DNA of 64,000 nt, taken from assembly GCA_019843655.1 (NCBI GenBank), contig JACDQD010000002.1, positions 19,429,154-19,493,153 on the forward strand. The letters are read 5' to 3'. Source of the stretch: Lethocerus indicus. Lineage: Eukaryota; Arthropoda; Insecta; Hemiptera; Belostomatidae. How positions within the stretch are numbered: position 1 is the first letter of the stretch; each line of letters starts with the position of its first letter. Both the position numbers and the translations under genes were made by a program. Shown here piece by piece: positions 27,535-39,300 of the stretch. Below the pieces are notes generated by a model that did no database searches, had not been told where the DNA came from, and was given only the letters and a program-made list of their open reading frames with translations.

Positions 27535-29982
27535 ATGAGCGTTGTTTGTTCGAATTCGGACGGTTGGGTTTTATGTCATCAGAAATTCGTCAGAGATATC
27601 TACAACGGGGTGTGCTCGCCTGGGGGGACTGTAGTCGATATGTGCTATCCCGAAGATTTGTTCAAAATAACAACACCTTTCGTCAGGGATAACCAGGCCC
27701 AGAAAATGTACAAAAGGCTAACGACAGTCGGCCCCGATAAAAACGACGGCAATTCTTCTTCTCAGGGGAAAAAGAGAAAAAATAACAATGATAAACTTTC
27801 TGAGAATTTTGAAGAAGAGGTATGATTTCTCCTTCTTTATTTGGAGATGTGAGGCCTGAACTCTGCCAGTCAGTAATGTGGTCGTATATTACAAAATTCG
27901 TGTTTATTAACTTAAAAACCGTATTTTGTACGGTAATTATAATGAAATATATTGAAATTTGAGGTACTTTAAAATATTTTGTCTTCCCTTTCTGTTTTCC
28001 AAAATTTATTACACATAAAAAAATATTGCAAAATGTATTCAAGCATCTTACACAGTTTTAATCATTGTTGCACTCATTATATGGCTAGTAAGTTTATATT
28101 ATTGCCCATGGAAATGATTATCTCTTCATGATGTGGTTTATAATATATTTTCTTATTTCTGTATTACTATTATACACATATACCTATATATTTAAAAATG
28201 TAACTAATTTAGTTTGTTGTTTTTCTTTCAGGTTCTCATGATTAAATCTAGCATTGGTTCTTTAATGAAAGAAGCTCAGAAGATGGATAGGTTCTGTGGT
28301 AAACCAACGCCGGATGATGTGCTTATGAACAATAAAATAGCGAGAGAAGAAGCCGGAAAGTATTACAAGTCAATTTGTTGTAACCAGAATCTCTGCATCG
28401 GAGGAAACAACAATCCGTATCCTATTGAGGCCAAAATCAACGACACACTGTTTCTACTTCCCGCAAAATGCTCATTCTACCAGTATAAAATTGATGTTGC
28501 CTGTGATAAACTTGACAAAAAAAGGTTTGATTTCATACTTCTAGATCCTCCCTGGAGGAACAAATTTGTGAGAAGAAAAAAAATGAAAACTTCCCAAATG
28601 GGGTAAGTACTTATCTTGTGGTTAGCATATAAATACTTAACTTATGGTTTATAAATCATGGATATATTTATGTGGATTTACAAATATTATTTGTATTATT
28701 TATTGCATTATATGAAGTTTTAAATGCAATTTTTATATTTTAGAACACCATAAAAGTTCATTATGGCTTTAATTATTAGAAGTATTTAATTTCTATTAAA
28801 TCATTTGGTAGAACAAAAACCCTGCAAATATGAATTCTCAATTCTGATTTTTTAAAAATTATTTTTCATTGAGTAGACATTTCTGATTATTTCAGTTACA
28901 GTATGATATGGGATGAAGAACTGGGGAAACTGCCCATTGGTACGTTGCTAAGTGATTCTGGGCTGGTCGCAGTTTGGACAACAAATGCACTCAGCCATAT
29001 TGAGACATTAAAGGACAAAATATTTCCAATTTGGGGAGTCCACTATATTTCCACTTGGTTTTGGATCAAGGTAAAGTAGTTTTTAGATTTTTAAATTATT
29101 TAATAGACCTGTGCAAGAATGGATTGTTAACACGTCTAAACCACCCATAAGTAATATTAGTTGAGATGTTTTAGCAAGAACTGTTGTGAATTATGTGACA
29201 AAATGTCAGGTATTCATCCCTGTTCATGGTATATTATGTTTTGAAAATTAGTACAATTTGTATATGTTGCTAACATGCAAAATTCCCAATCATTTTATTT
29301 TTATCCACTTTCTCATTGTTTTCATTTAATTGAAACACTTGTTTACTATTCCTGGTATTGTAAACATTCCTGTAAAATAATTTTTAATAACCGGGAAAAA
29401 GACAAAATAATGAGTATATTTTTAAGAATTAAGATATATTTTCAGAGTGTATCTTTCCTCATATTGAAGAACTAGACATTGCATAGAATGTAGGTATTGA
29501 ACTAAAAATTACTTACATTATTTGAAAGGTGACTCAATTTGGTGAAGAAGTGACACCATTCTTGAGTTCTAATGGGAAGCAACCATATGAAAGGTTGATT
29601 TTTGGCTGCAAGAGGAATAGAATTATAAATAATCCTGAGGAAAATAAATGTATGATCAGTGTACCAAGTGCTATTCACTCTCATAAACCTCCACTCACAG
29701 GTACCATAATCATTTCATATTTGTATTTAATTATCCTTACTATTCACCCCACTATTTAACAGTTAACCCATGCTAATTATAGTAATAATTCAGTTGTATT
29801 CAGAATGTATTTTACATGGACAAACACAGTGATTTAATTTTACAGAGTTATTGGTGTCATATCTGCCGGAAAATCCTGAATGTCTAGAATTGTTTGCAAG
29901 ATATCTCCTACCCAATTGGACTAGTTGCGGTGACCAAGTGTTGTCATTACAGATGTCTTCCTTGTTCCAAAAAATAAACTAA
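27535..29982 (+). CDS. METTL4, N6-adenine methyltransferase (MT-A70 family), 5 coding exons
   Basis: METTL4 enzymes transfer a methyl group from S-adenosylmethionine to adenine N6; reported substrates include U2 snRNA and, with debate, DNA. Exons: 27,535-27,819, 28,232-28,602, 28,896-29,070, 29,529-29,700 and 29,846-29,982, all GT/AG with consistent phases, 379 codons. The start MSVV...GW.L.H matches the conserved METTL4 N terminus. Residues 79-82 (KKRK) could be a nuclear signal. The catalytic DPPW is at 200-203, followed by NKFVRR. Exon 3 gives the VAVWTTNALSH strand and the STWFWIK strand; exon 4 carries QPYERLIFG and the conserved HSHKPP (327-332); exon 5 carries LELFARYLLPNWTSCGDQVL. Key motifs are intact. 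At 379 residues it is shorter than the human protein (about 470), mainly in the variable middle. The gene body is CpG-depleted. Introns are 164 to 458 nt except for a possible longer 5' UTR intron. Confidence 0.95.
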
Positions 29983-30025
29983 CTGGTGAAAGCATTTTAC
30001 TTACTCCTGGTTCACAATCCTGTAT

Positions 30026-30301
30026 TCATTCCAACTCTGCATGAGAGCTAAACTGTCCATCAGTTATAGTTTGTTGCATTTTTGTTGAAAATTGATTACA
30101 CTTTCTAATTTCCTTGAGGATTGAATTAATAGCAATTGGAACAACCCCTAACATATTTGGACTGTACTTAATACAAGTCTGCCTCTGTGTATATTGTGTT
30201 AACACTTGTTTAACAACATGAAAAGCTATTGAATCAAAATATTTGCATATTCCTCTGGATGAACTTAAATGTTGTAGCGTATAGAATAAAAGGTTACCCA
30301 A
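30026..30301 (-). CDS. Unrecognised 91-codon open frame, possible 3' exon
   Basis: An open frame runs leftward from about 30,301 and stops 43 nt beyond the METTL4 stop, tail to tail. It reads like protein: it includes KYFDSIAFHVVKQVL, SPNMLGVVPIAINSILKEI and ends SSHAELE. There is no ATG at its upstream end and an in-frame stop lies just above it, so it would need an acceptor around 30,310-30,320; the candidates there (AG after CTA or GTTG) are weak. If real it would be the last exon of a gene starting near the CpG-rich patch at 31.5-31.86 kb. I do not recognise the family. A chance open frame in METTL4 3' sequence is the main alternative. Confidence 0.22.
   Translation of the reverse strand: MGNLLFYTLQHLSSSRGICKYFDSIAFHVVKQVLTQYTQRQTCIKYSPNMLGVVPIAINSILKEIRKCNQFSTKMQQTITDGQFSSHAELE
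30285..30290 (+). terminator. Candidate METTL4 polyadenylation signal
   Basis: AATAAA lies 303 nt past the METTL4 stop. Another AATAAA overlaps the last codons (29,973 onward) and is too close to be likely. A later AATAAA at 32,015 is an alternative distal end. Confidence 0.4.
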
Positions 30302-31500
30302 GTCCTCAACTTAGTTCATCAAAGTCCTGTATTTTAAAAATTGGTTTCTATGTATACTAAAAACAGGCATGTATACAGACCATAAAAGAACCAGAAACAG
30401 GTCACCATTTTTAAGTTGTTTTATTTTTGGAATATATATGTATTTATGTATGTATGTATGTATGTATGTGTGTATATATATATGTAAGCAAAAGTTCTCA
30501 CTGATTCACAACTTATTACCAATTCTCCTCTTTCCCTTGTAGCCAAGAAACTGAAATTTGGTAGAATTAACAATTAGGTTTTTGCTTTTATACAGTATGG
30601 ATTAATTAATAAGTAAGTGTAAATATTATTAAATGCAGCAAAAAGAATAAGAAGGCAAATAATAAGGAACAGAATAGGGAAAATACAGGTAAACGAGGAG
30701 GCAGATGAGCTTACAAAACAGGTAGACAGAGTACCAGTGAAAAAGACTAGACACTATTAACACAAAGATAAAAGTAAATAACACAGCATTGCAGATCTGT
30801 TGATCTATGAAAGTTACTTAAATTAATCCTGATAACTGAAACGATGTTTTAAAATTAAAATGCAGTTTATTCATTAGTAATAGTCATTAAAATGAGTTTT
30901 TATCTCATTGAAATATGTACTCTGTTATAAAAACAGGTATGACAATCAAAGAAGCTGCAGGTAATTAAAGGTAAAATGTAAATACTAGACCAAGAATACA
31001 GTGCATATAATCAAAGTAATATAAATTTAAAGGTACATTATAAAATAATTTAAATCATAGTAAGATGATATCTGCACTATTAATAGTAAATAATAAATTT
31101 ACTAATGAATGTGTTAACAGTATGTAACAAACTTGGTGTCCTACTTAGATATAATGTTAATATTAGTTGTGTGAAACAATACATTTTCAAACAGCCACAA
31201 TAGTTTAAATAATTGACATAAGAAAGAAACCATGCCTGATGTTCAAAAGTGGACATTTTACAGTTATACCCAATAAAAAACACTGATCACAATTGAAAAG
31301 TGCTCCATGTTATAAGCATGAATGCAGTAAAAAATAAATTGTTTAAAATAATTTAAAACTAGTAAATATAAACTCCAAAACAATAGAAGGGCAAAATGTA
31401 TGAAATTTTAAAATCAATAACTACATAAGCCAAGCCTAAAAAATAGAATGCTGGAGCCCACTATAATTTTTCATTAATTTTGAGCAAACAAATATGGAGA
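30302..31500. other. CpG-poor METTL4 3' flank
   Basis: AT-rich DNA with almost no CpG. It holds an (ATGT)n/(TA)n microsatellite at 30,432-30,485 and an isolated good + strand acceptor (CTCCTCTTTCCCTTGTAG) ending at about 30,541, followed by a donor-like AAGTAAGTG near 30,610. I find no recognisable protein. Confidence 0.5.
30432..30485. repeat. (ATGT)n / (TA)n microsatellite
   Basis: Runs of TATG repeats (TATGTATGTATGTATG), interrupted at the ends by ATATAT and TGTGTATATA. Confidence 0.9.
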
Positions 31501-31518
31501 AGAAGCCACAATTTATTT

Positions 31519-31632
31519 TTAACAACTTTTTCCGAACGGGTTGTACACGTAAAATCTACCGACGTCGGGCGAAAATCTAATTTTTGTATTAGGAGAACAA
31601 GGCATAACAGGAGGTAGATGATTGAATCTCAT
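31519..31632 (-). CDS. Short ATG-initiated open frame (37 codons) in a CpG-rich patch
   Basis: The frame begins ATG at 31,632-31,630 and ends TAA at 31,521-31,519. It includes FNHLPPVMPCSPN and FSPDVGRFYVYNPFGKSC, a balanced composition unlike random AT-rich translation. It lies in a CpG-rich patch (31,500-31,860) within CpG-poor DNA, so it could be the first exon of a - strand gene (donor-like GTAGAT after GACGTCG) or a small peptide. I do not recognise it. At 37 codons, chance cannot be excluded. Confidence 0.2.
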   Translation of the reverse strand: MRFNHLPPVMPCSPNTKIRFSPDVGRFYVYNPFGKSC

Positions 31633-31649
31633 ATTAATTCAGCTTGCCA

Positions 31650-31664
31650 CTACTAGATGGCACC
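31650..31664 (+). promoter_or_regulatory. CTCF-like motif (CTACTAGATGGCACC)
   Basis: Eleven of twelve bases agree with the insect CTCF core CCACTAGATGGC. It sits in the small CpG-rich patch between METTL4 and the convergent GTPase gene, a sensible place for a boundary site. Binding is not shown by sequence alone. Confidence 0.3.
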
Positions 31665-32014
31665 ACTACTACAGAGCGCTGTCATCGCCGGTTGAGATTT
31701 GACAATTTTCCGCTAGATGACACGAGATGTACTGTTTCGTTCGAGAAATTCAACAAATGTTTCAACTATTTATAAGAAAAAATTCCCGGATAAGAACCTG
31801 ATGCTTCATTTTATAAATAGGAGGACAGCCTACCGGTTACCGGCCGATTAAATAATTGAGAGCATTGTCATTCTGTTATGATAATAAAATGATCATTTAA
31901 TTCTATACATAACATATATTTTAAAATATCAACTTCAGTAAGTTCCTTATATGTATAATGTATAATCTCTTATGTCTGTATAATGAATGGGGGATTGTAT
32001 GAATGTTCTGACAA

Positions 32015-32020
32015 AATAAA
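32015..32020 (+). terminator. AATAAA on + strand (convergent 3' ends)
   Basis: AATAAA is followed about 20 nt later by a T-rich tract, a typical cleavage-site arrangement. It would serve a long METTL4 3' UTR or a transcript starting in the CpG-rich patch at 31.5-31.86 kb. Confidence 0.35.
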
Positions 32021-32039
32021 CGAGTATTTTAAACTTTGT

Positions 32040-32045
32040 TTTATT
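32040..32045 (-). terminator. AATAAA on - strand, candidate GTPase gene 3' end
   Basis: TTTATT on the + strand is the only clear canonical signal I saw downstream of the GTPase stop. It would give a 3' UTR of about 1.45 kb. Nearer non-canonical signals are possible. Confidence 0.3.
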
Positions 32046-33497
32046 TTAAAAAAAAAATTCATAAAAAACATGTATATTACACAGTCTCAGGTCTCGAAAA
32101 TCTGATTTAACAAAACATTCATTATAAAATGTACCAAATTAAACCATTATAAAGATATAATATCAATGTATTTTTAACATCTAACACTAATCACAGCCTC
32201 TTCCTTCCCCAAACATTCTTAAATATAATAATTATACAATTCTTATTTCCCTCTCCATTTTTCCAACATCTGGAAAAATTTCCATTTTCCATTCTGAGAA
32301 ATTGAAAGTGTTAAATGTTACTGGCACATCTCTTAATTCTAACTAGGACCAATGAAAAGAAATCCAAAAGGAATATACAATCTACTGTACAATTAATAAA
32401 TTACTTACAATTATACTGGTAACTATTAACCCATTTTCATTATGTCTTTGGTCATTTAATGTCTACCGAATTGAAATATTTTTTGTGTTTCACTCATCAA
32501 AACTCGACTTTATAGTTAACAGTTACCATAAATTTACCACAGAGTTTTAAATATAATAATAAATACTACTCTTAAAATATCGCTTCTTGTCACAAACATC
32601 TAAAGTACATTATTTAAAAAAAATAATCTTTTACAGTTTTATGTCATCAAGGCTGAAAGTCATTCACTGTAAAAAAAATATAGACAGAAAACAGTAAATT
32701 TTGAATAAGCTAACGTTTACAAATAGTTAGGAGAATATATTAAGAAGGGCAGGCCAAAAGGTAGCAGCATTGTTTTTGCAGTATTTTTTCGGGCACCGTG
32801 TTATCAAAATGGCAGTGCTTCGTTTCTGAGGGAGGATCCATTCTTCCTTCCTATTCTCATATTTTAGAAACATACTCGACCACCTCACGTTGACAATAAT
32901 ATACCGTGGTCCGGTTAGATCTATTAAAAACAGAATGTCTAATGCGTTGGATGATTCTGCATGTGTCATTGCTTTGGCGGTAATTAGCCAGGAACCTTCC
33001 GATTATTATGGCAACGGTTCTATCGAAACAGTTTCACTATATTAACCGCCATTTCTATCACGTTTGACATTAGCGTAGTCGCTATTTTTTTTGTAATTTT
33101 TTTCTTTTTCAATACAAATGTTTGCACACATAAAGCGCTACACGAGGTGTTAAATACAATGCCGATACCAATCAACCGTGTAGTGTTTCTTTCTACGGAA
33201 AGCGAATCTATCAGTTCAATAAAGAACACCGACTAAAAAAGCCGGACAGGGTGGAGGGTAGTAATACTTCACTTACTTCTACCAACTCTTATTTTATAGT
33301 ATTATCGTAATACCCCCTGGTCCCCCAATCTTCTCGACTAAATGGAAGACGGTAGGGCGACGTACGGAGGGTGGTTCTCGGGCGCAGGGGCGCCGGATAA
33401 GCCGGCCGTCATGGCGGTTTCCGAACCGAAAAATTAAAATAAAATGGGAACAAAAGTCTGTTCAAGGACTAGGTTGTTGGGCGAGGGCTCCGGGGAG
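32046..33497 (-). other. Probable 3' UTR of the GTPase gene
   Basis: No exon is supported here. The left part (to about 32,750) is CpG-poor and AT-rich; CpG returns from about 32,780. Open frames of 80 codons (32,727-32,969) and 69 codons (33,020-33,229) on the - strand have no recognisable motif and no good acceptor, so I treat the whole stretch as 3' UTR or flank. Confidence 0.35.
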
Positions 33498-36337
33498 TCA
33501 CAAGGATGCGGTGGCCGTGAAGTTCTGTCTCCTCTTGAGGACCCGGCTCCTGTGCAGGTCGCTCTTGTGGCAGACGACCACCGTCCCGCCGTGGGCCGCC
33601 GGCTGGCCCTTGCCGCTGTTGTTGCTGTTGTTGCCGGCCCCTATCAGCGTGCCGATCATCTTGGTCACTGAGAACTTGCGCGTCTTGTTCGAGCCGTTAC
33701 CCTGGAGGCCCCGGCTCTCGGTCAGCAGGAACTCGAACGCCTGGTAGAGGTCGGCGCTGTTCTCGGCCACCGATACCTCGTAGAACTGGCAGCCGTTTTT
33801 CAAAGCCGCCGTTCTACCTTCCACTTCGTCCACCTGCAAAACCGAAATCAACGAGGTTAGGTTATATACGATTTATATTATCCGACGGGCGTGGGAATCT
33901 AAAATTCTTAAGAATATTATAGCGGCAAAATGTCTCATTGAGTAAGACTCAATTTTCTAGATTCAAGAAAAATGGTCCCCCCAGATGAAATTAAGTTGAA
34001 CATAGTATATAAATGGTGGTTACCTCTCGTAAGTGTTCCAAATCGGCCTTGTTACCGAGGAGCGTGACCGGTACGGAGGAGACGGGTCTCAACTTCTGCA
34101 GATTCTCCAGAGCCTCTACGGCGTACTGGAAGGACTGTCTGTCGGTGATCGAATAGACAACGATACAACCGTCGGCCCACTGGACCTGTTCCAGGGGGAA
34201 ACTCGAGTCTCTCTGCCACAGAAAATAAACTAATAAATAGGTGTTTTAATGAAAAATATATCGCCCCCTATATTAAACAGTCAAAACGCGAGGAGCGCTC
34301 TATAAACTATAAAGTCTGGTAACAGATACTACCGCGGTGTTATTGTATTATGTGGACGGTAGGATAAGAGTAACGCCTCTAATTCTAATTATACGAGGGT
34401 GGCATTTTGGCCAGAGGCGAGTTGTGTTGTGTGACCCACTGACATGAAACGGTCAACAACGGTTGGGAGATTTTGAAATTTGGGGCGGTGATCCCTCCCC
34501 ACTACTACCCTCGCTGCACTAGCTTCACAAACAGCCCGCACAGTAGAAAATAAACTTTTCTTATTTACAGTATTTCGGTTCGGAGCCACGAGCGACGCTG
34601 GCATAAGACCGAGCCATAATTTCTCACAATTGCTCGAACGACATTTCATTGCGCCCTGATTTACAATCTTTCTTTTACGAACGTGCCACAGCAAATAACT
34701 TGGCTCGCGGCGTTACAAATTCGGGGACACAGTACCGAATGCTAGATCTGGAAAATTCCCCCTTTTGAAATATAACAGAACTTACCGTTTCGCCAGAGAC
34801 GTCGATTATTTCCACTTCGACGGGTGTATTGTTGATCGTCACCGTCTGTCTGTACAGCAGATCTGCAACAATGAAAACAAAAGCTTGAAACACGTATCAG
34901 AAAAGGTGCATACCGATTAGGCCGTACAGTTAACTTTGCCGGTTAGAATTCTGAAGCTGTCCGCGGCGGCTAGGGGCAGAGAGAGCAAATGTTGGGGTTA
35001 TCATGACACTATTAGGGGGTGCAGGTGGGGGGCGCACACGCACACAAGATGTCGGGTAGCCTGCCAAATGTTTTTTTTTCTTCTTCTTTTCGCTCGCCCT
35101 CACCGAATTTTATTTTCGAATAAGTTGTTTTTAAGCGGCGTATTTAATTCCTGAATTCCTACGGAAATAGTGACGGGCCCGCCGCGGCCGAATCCGACCC
35201 CTGAGACGCACGGAGAATCTCGCCGTTCGGTGGACAGAAAAATCCTTTTAGAATATCGGCATTTATATCGATAATCAATTTATTGTACTCGGTATTTGTC
35301 GATTGGAAAGAGCGTAATTGGTAACTCGAACTCGAATGACGGCATTAGAACAGTCGAACGGTCTTTATTCGCTGCAATCTACTAAATTATAGTATTCGAT
35401 GATGCCATCGTTGCGAGATAAAATTTTTAAGGGAGATTAAGAGGACGTAGTAATGTTTTATATTTTACGGGGACGATTGAACATATAGAGCCACCATAAA
35501 ATACTTGGATATATTTTGTATTTTATAGTTGGATAATTCATTTATAGATGAAAGTGTACAGTTCTGACCCACGGGGGGATACTGCTAACGACAGAGAGTT
35601 CAACGCATCTCTTTTGTGCCCTGTTACCTGGCTAAGTGAGGCGTAGGAATTTTTGAGTAAATCTAAAATTGCGGGTCGGGTATGGGTGTTGGGCGGGGGC
35701 CCAGCTGTCTTTTATTAATGCTTCTATTTATTTCTGTAGCGATCCAACTGAAGCGGTCGGCGGGCGGTGTGTGCGCGCACAGACACTGACACGGCCACTG
35801 GGCACCTCTTGCGTCAACCCCTCCACAGCCTCCGCTATTGGAGCCGCATTGCTCCCATTTAGAGTAACCGATCGCATTTTTTTGTTTGCGAAAACCCGAT
35901 AGAAAACCTCCTCTTTGTCCCCCCATCGACCTATTACCGCCGTGGATTAAAAGACTGTATATTTTATCCGCACGGAACATAGGAAAACCAGTCTACGTTG
36001 TACATAAACAACGAGAAGACCCCTCCTGAAGCTATTTCTTTACTCGGTCATGTTCGAATAGTTCCCGCCTAACGCCATCTCAATATAACACGGAAGGCCA
36101 AGGCTACGAGCAATAAAACAATAAACACATGTTTGGCGGGGGAGGGAAAATTGTCTTAATCGTGTTCTTATTCATGAGGATTAGGTTAATTACTAAAAAT
36201 ATGCTGATATACAAATGAGTTTATGAACCGTTACATAAGTTCTGTAATTCTGAACCGTTATATTTTGAAGAACTGCCCTGGCTACCGTATTGAACGGTAT
36301 TTATTAAGTACCGATGGAGCCAGTGGGCTTAGCAGTG

Positions 36338-36368
<31 letters not shown>

Positions 36369-39300
36369 GGGAGATAGAGGCGTGGGTTGGGGCGGCCCCT
36401 CGCAGTGGAACATCCCGAACATTGTCGGGCCCAGTATATTCGGACTGGTGCCAAGGGGGGGGGACACACCCATCACCATCCACCCCAACATCCAATAAGG
36501 CCCATCGCTTATACAAGCCGAATAACTCTGTTTTACCTTACACGTGTATTGTATCGCTTATAATAAAATGCGCTAACAAGCCATATACAACTTATGTTAA
36601 ATTGGTGGGAGGTTAAATTTTGTTTTCAAACACAAGAAACAAGAGACGAATATCGAAACTCCTGTATGTATTGATCTTCTGTGTTCATAGCCTCTGACCC
36701 ATTGACATTACCCTTGTCGTTAATGAGAGGTATTTAACTGGAACATTTCTGAAAAATTATCACTCTTGCGATCTTCTGTCTCCAATCTTCGATTTGATTT
36801 TACGGTTTTGGAGTTTTCGCCATCCTAGATAACATTCCGTCAATGAACTCCGTCCTGTCTGGTGGACGCTTCCTCACCAATTCCGGATAGACCGGTTTCG
36901 GCCTCTAGCCGATGTCACGATGGAAACTCCGCGTACATCTCATTAAAAACATGGAAAACACCAACAAGGTCAGGTTGTACAAAGAGCGATGACAGCCCAA
37001 ACCCACGCGGACCCACAACAGGTGTCTGGGTCACCTGTCATCAGAAGTTGTATATATATTTTTTAATGTTAGCGATTAGAATAAATTCCATCAAGGACAA
37101 TATGGATTCGGAACACGCACTTCTCGGCGGAATGCTATTTGCGCGGGATTTAAAATAAATAACAATGGCGGACCGGTGAATAATCGTTGGCAAACGCGGC
37201 TGGAGGGTCACTAAGTTGTTATTGTACCCCTCGGGGATTTTATATGTGGCGCAGTTGAGGAACCTACTCAACTGAGGGGGGGGGGTCTGCCCCGGGTGGT
37301 TGTATTAGTCACACAGGAATTCAATGCAACCGGCCATTGTCGGTTCAAATCATATCGGGGACGGACACTAAATAATATCAGAGGGGCCTATCGGCAGGAG
37401 TGTTATATTCGCGGGATTCCAAATGTCCGAGCGATGAATAATAGTTGGCAAACCGGTGCCGAGAGCCTGACTAAGATGTTATTGTGCAATTCGGCCGGTC
37501 CTATTAAAGTTATGCCCGAGCGTACCGGAGTCTATTTTAAATGTTTTATATAGGAGCGGGAGCGATCCGTCTTCGCCGGCGTTGAGGAAGGCCGGGGCCG
37601 GATTCGGATCGTAGGAGCCGCCGTTCGGTTTGACGCAAAACCACCCAACTCCCGCAGTTTGTTTACGTTCGCTCTATTTTCATGAAACAGAAGAATAGAA
37701 ACGAACCGCTCTTCGGAACGTATTTTCGATTGTGGGATAATCCGAGCGCTCTCTCTCTCTCTCGGTGTTTATCGAGTAAGAGCGCTATTGTACAGGTCCC
37801 ACCCGCTCGGGCCAACTCCCGCCCTGTAAACAGTAAATACGTGCATACGGCCGCAGGCTTTGTTAATGAATGTGCGGGGAAATAGTTTACTGGCCCCATT
37901 TAAACGGCCTGTCCGATGTTTGGGGTCGCACCGAACGCCCCCGGCGAGAATGAAATAACCGAGCGTCGTTCATCTAGAATACTTTCCAAGCCGCGAGTAT
38001 TTTCCATTACGGAGGGTACGAAATATAATTATTATTTCACTCTTCGCGACTGTTCAGAAGACACCGTGGGTTTTCTTAAATGTCTTATATGGGAGTCCTT
38101 GAATAATCAACGAGATAGGACGATAGATATACTCGGCAGGAGTAATGAGAGCTAGAAGGGAGGTGGGAGCGCGTATTAGCGTTATATCCGTGTGTCCGGA
38201 TGGCGGGCATATTTTCGCCGGGCATATTTCTGTTAAGTGTTTACATCTCTGGAGGAGGGGTGGCGCGCATTCCCCACTAAATTATTACGCGTGCGGCGGC
38301 CGCCCGCCTCCGCGCCCCGACCTCCCGATTATAATTATTTTTTGCCCGGTTCTGACGCGCGAGAAACGAGGGAGAAAAAAAATTAAAAACACGGGAAAAA
38401 TATAAAAAGGGGTTATTTACGGTGTGGAATACGCAGAAGACGGGTTGACAAAAACCCAGCAGAAGTTCGGCCTTCGGGGAGGCGAGAATAAATCGGCCGG
38501 ATGCGTCCAGAAAAACGGCCCAACGGCAGATGCCGGTTATTTAAAATACAGGAAGACGCCCTACCGACGTTTTCCTATTTCTGGTTTCTGTTTGTCGCTA
38601 TAAATCCCGCGATATAAAACTGTGTCATCTCGGGTCCGGTAATTGGTCCGTCGATGTTCCCGTTTCCTACTCGTGAAATAAGGCGGGAAACCCCCTGGGG
38701 GAGTCGGCGGACGAATTCCACTAATTAATCTTCGTTACGCCAAAATATACATCCCCACGTTTCCAGGAATGCGTTAATTTAACGGCCGATTGAACTGTCG
38801 GGAGAAAGTAATTGACAATAATAATGAGATAGAATAAAGATAGAAGGGAACGAAAATCGCGAGTAAGTGAAAAAAAACACGATCGCAAAATAAGTTAATA
38901 GCAATTGGGATCAATTATTATTTAATTATTACCGTAGCTTTTATTTTATTTTGGACCGAACACTTCGATTAAGCTGAGAAAGGATTCTGCCTTCCTGAGT
39001 TTGGGCTGGGGCGCGTTCTAAATATATATCGGGTACTGGCACCGCTATCAGCTGTGACCGTTTACCCCTTGTTTTTCGTTTCGGGACAGTCACTCGGGCT
39101 TCTCGAAGGCTTATTTGTATTAAATGAAAATTATTTTTATCCACCAATCTTTTATTGGAACGGGCCGCTTTCGGGAGGCTCGAGGATTGAGGCGTAGCGC
39201 CATCCAAAGCTAATTTGCCAGTCCAAAGGTTGAATCTTGACGCCTGCACATTTCTGTTCCCACTGCCGACGATTGCCCCCCGTCTTGTTTACAAAAAAGA

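Noticed and set aside
36990..37075. Translated similarity (GVWVTCHQKLY) to the METTL4 N terminus (GWVLCHQKF)
   Set aside because: Only a handful of residues agree and the nucleotide match is about 11 bases; no other METTL4 exon is nearby, so a pseudogene is not supported.
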